Shown in pieces: positions 12,896 to 14,686 of a DNA stretch of 14,686 nucleotides. Position 1 is the stretch's first letter. Each line of letters opens with the position of its first letter. The notes under the pieces were generated by a model that saw nothing but the letters and a program-made list of their open reading frames with translations, did no database searches and was not told where the DNA came from. Position numbers and translations under genes: made by a program. This stretch comes from Phyllobacteriaceae bacterium. GTDB taxonomy: Bacteria > Pseudomonadota > Alphaproteobacteria > Rhizobiales > Rhizobiaceae. The stretch covers positions 1 through 14,686 of the forward strand of contig JAHEGF010000063.1 in NCBI GenBank assembly GCA_024645155.1. Direction: 5' to 3'.

Positions 12896-13758
12896 CACTG
12901 CTCCTCGTTGCGCATCATCAGCGTGTAGAAAATCCAGCTTAAAAGCAGGATGATCAGGAAGTAAATCAACGACATTGCGGCCGCCGGACCAAGGTCGAAC
13001 TGGCCGAGCGCGACCTTGACAAGATCAATCGACAGCAGCGTAGTTGAATTCCCCGGACCGCCCCCGGTCAGTACGAACGGTTCGGTGTAGATGTTGAATG
13101 AATCCATGAAGCGCAGCAGCACGGCAATGGTCAGAACGCGCTTCATTTTCGGCAACTGGATATAGCGGAAAATCGCCCAAGGGCTAGCGCCATCGATCTT
13201 CGCCGCCTGATAGTAGGCGTCAGGTATGGAGACCAGCCCGGCATAGGCGAGCAGCACCACCAGCGACGTCCAGTGCCAGACATCCATCGCGATCAGCGTG
13301 AACCATGCGTCGCTCGGATGGCGGGTGAAATTGTAGTCCCAGCCAATCGCATTCAGGGAGCGCCCGAGCAGGCCGATGTCGGGCAGCGCGAATATGTTCC
13401 ACATTGCACCAACCACGTTCCACGGTATCAGCAACGGCAGCGCCATGAGAACGAGGCAAACCGATACCCAAATCCCTTTGCGCGGCATCGCCAGTGCGAT
13501 AATGACACCAAGCGGAATTTCGATGGCCAGAATGATGCCGGTAAACATCAATTGGCGACCGAGCGCAGCATGAAACCGCGGAGAGTGAAGTACCTGCTCA
13601 AACCAGCCCACGCCCGACCAGAAAAATGTGTTGTCTCCGAAAGTTTCCTGGACCGAGTAGTTCACTACTGTCATCAGCGGTATGATCGCATTGAATGCGA
13701 CCAGCACGACAACCGGTAAGACGAACAGCCAGCCTTTTTGATTGATGGTCTTGTTCAT
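12895..13758 (-). CDS. glpP: glycerol ABC transporter permease GlpP
   Basis: A 287-residue inner-membrane permease of the MalF-like sugar ABC family, with six predicted helices (about 10-30, 70-90, 97-120, 152-174, 206-222 and 259-281). The EAA loop is at about 183-203 (YQAAKIDGASPWAIFRYIQL). A long periplasmic part follows helix 1 (FFWSGVGWFEQVL). I start at the ATG at 13758, which overlaps the glpT stop in an ATGA junction and gives an N-terminus beginning MNKTINQKGW, like relatives I recall. An ATG at 13770 would add four residues. It forms a heteromer with GlpQ and is powered by GlpT and a second ATPase expected just right of the window. The permease family is certain; the glycerol substrate is likely from sequence memory and gene order. 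Confidence 0.9.
   Translation of the reverse strand: MNKTINQKGWLFVLPVVVLVAFNAIIPLMTVVNYSVQETFGDNTFFWSGVGWFEQVLHSPRFHAALGRQLMFTGIILAIEIPLGVIIALAMPRKGIWVSVCLVLMALPLLIPWNVVGAMWNIFALPDIGLLGRSLNAIGWDYNFTRHPSDAWFTLIAMDVWHWTSLVVLLAYAGLVSIPDAYYQAAKIDGASPWAIFRYIQLPKMKRVLTIAVLLRFMDSFNIYTEPFVLTGGGPGNSTTLLSIDLVKVALGQFDLGPAAAMSLIYFLIILLLSWIFYTLMMRNEEQ
12901..12906 (-). promoter_or_regulatory. ribosome binding site deciding the glpQ start
   Basis: GAGGAG on the minus strand lies inside the end of glpP, 5 bases before the ATG at 12895 and only 2 before the GTG at 12898. The spacing favours the ATG. Confidence 0.5.
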
Positions 13759-14686
13759 TGTGCCAGCCATCCGTCACGATAGACCTGCGTGTGTTTGGCA
13801 TCGAATTTGATCTGCCCGCTGCCCCCCGGAATATCCGATCCCTCCGGCACCAGAAGCTTGATGCTCTGGTTGTCATGTTTTGCCGAGACGATGCGAAAGC
13901 GTCCGGCGTCCGAAACCTTGACGATATCAACCGGTATTCCACCCCTTTTGGCAAAATTGACAAATTCCGGGCGCACCCCGATTTCATATCCGTTTCCCCC
14001 GGCATTCTTGATGGTGCCACCGGCGGTTTTGATCTTCTTGCCGGCAAATACCGGCCTGCCGTTGTCTATGGAGCAAGGCAGCACATTCATTCCCGGCGAT
14101 CCGATGAAATGGCCGACAAATGTGTGTTTCGGGCGTTCAAAAAGGTCGACCGGTGTTCCGATCTGCACCACCTCGCCCTCGTTCATGACAACAACCTGAT
14201 CTGCAAAAGTCAGGGCTTCGGTCTGGTCATGGGTAACATATATCATTGTCATGCCGATGCGCTGATGCAATTCCTTCAGCTTTGAACGCAGCTGCCATTT
14301 CAGGTGGGGATCGATCACGGTCAACGGTTCATCGAACATGATGACATTGACGTCACTGCGCACCAGACCGCGGCCAAGCGAGATCTTCTGTTTTCCGTCG
14401 GCTGTCAGGCCCGACGCGCGGCGATTCAGCATGCCGGTAAGGTCGGTCATTTCGGCGACTTCGCGAACGCGCCGGTCGACGACATCCTCACTCGCCCCGC
14501 GATTGCGCAGCGGAAAGGCCAGGTTGTCGTAGACGGTCATCGTGTCATAGACCACCGGAAACTGGAAAACCTGAGCAATGTGGCGTCGGTCGGGCGGTAA
14601 TCCGGTGACATCCTCGCCGTCAAACAGCACGCGGCCTTCCGACGGGGTCAACAGACCGGAAATGATGTTCAGCAGCGTGGTCTTGC
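13755..14686 (-). CDS. glpT: glycerol ABC transporter ATP-binding protein GlpT (5' end outside window)
   Basis: The frame is open to the right edge and begins within Walker A (KTTLLN at 14684-14667, the preceding Gly codon cut by the edge); about 309 residues are visible. Then come a Q-loop (QVFQFPV), an altered signature (LTADGKQKISLGRGL where most ABC ATPases have LSGGQ), Walker B (VIMFDEP), a D-loop LTVIDPH instead of SALD, and the H-loop (YVTHDQTEAL). The C-terminal third is the regulatory OB-like domain of MalK-type ATPases. The altered signature and D-loop are, as I recall, normal for the second ATPase of rhizobial glycerol importers, so it is probably the partner of a GlpS-type ATPase encoded to the right. 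A TTG at 14651 is internal and not the start. Family certain, substrate likely. Confidence 0.9.
   Translation of the reverse strand, partial: KTTLLNIISGLLTPSEGRVLFDGEDVTGLPPDRRHIAQVFQFPVVYDTMTVYDNLAFPLRNRGASEDVVDRRVREVAEMTDLTGMLNRRASGLTADGKQKISLGRGLVRSDVNVIMFDEPLTVIDPHLKWQLRSKLKELHQRIGMTMIYVTHDQTEALTFADQVVVMNEGEVVQIGTPVDLFERPKHTFVGHFIGSPGMNVLPCSIDNGRPVFAGKKIKTAGGTIKNAGGNGYEIGVRPEFVNFAKRGGIPVDIVKVSDAGRFRIVSAKHDNQSIKLLVPEGSDIPGGSGQIKFDAKHTQVYRDGWLAQ

Noticed and set aside
13273..13719. Plus-strand open frame opposite glpP
   Set aside because: It is antisense to a clear permease gene and shows no motif.

Overview
The window looks like a chromosomal segment of an alphaproteobacterium, probably Hyphomicrobiales (Rhizobiales). 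This is inferred from gene content and moderately GC-rich codon use. It has the alphaproteobacterial type of Tat-exported formate dehydrogenase (FDH) operon with its unnamed accessory genes, next to a rhizobial-type glycerol ABC importer. There are no RNA genes, insertion sequences, CRISPR arrays or signs of recent transfer.

Layout. (1) 1-552, plus strand: the C-terminal end of a ferredoxin-like 2x[4Fe-4S] protein that enters from the left edge. (2) 581-11631, minus strand: a long, tightly packed gene series read right to left. Its order is TorD-type chaperone, 65-aa Tat-target protein, FDH alpha (Mo/W catalytic subunit), FDH beta (four [4Fe-4S]), FDH gamma (cytochrome b), a secreted WD40 propeller fused to cytochrome c, a 41-aa membrane peptide, a periplasmic trypsin/PDZ protease, a DUF6494-type small protein, a biotin/lipoate-ligase-like protein lacking the usual active-site motif, a DUF6352-type protein, a 55-aa membrane peptide and a hotdog thioesterase. 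(3) 11632-11787: a non-coding leader/intergenic stretch with two perfect inverted repeats. (4) 11788-14686, minus strand: the distal part of a glycerol ABC importer operon (ATPase GlpT truncated by the right edge, permeases GlpP and GlpQ, DUF2160 membrane protein).

How the genes may work together. FDH alpha and beta are exported folded by the Tat system; TorD likely guards the apo-alpha subunit until cofactor insertion. Formate is oxidised in the periplasm, electrons pass through the beta clusters to the haem b of gamma, and from there either to quinone or, as the fusion gene suggests, to a periplasmic c-type haem. The remaining small and unnamed genes sit so tightly in the operon, with several ATGA or near-zero junctions, that they are best read as maturation or quality-control partners of this enzyme. 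The most interesting part of the window is this accessory block at about 1148-5816. It combines a degenerate biotin ligase, a protease, two tiny membrane proteins, two uncharacterised families and a propeller-cytochrome, none with an assigned role that I know of.
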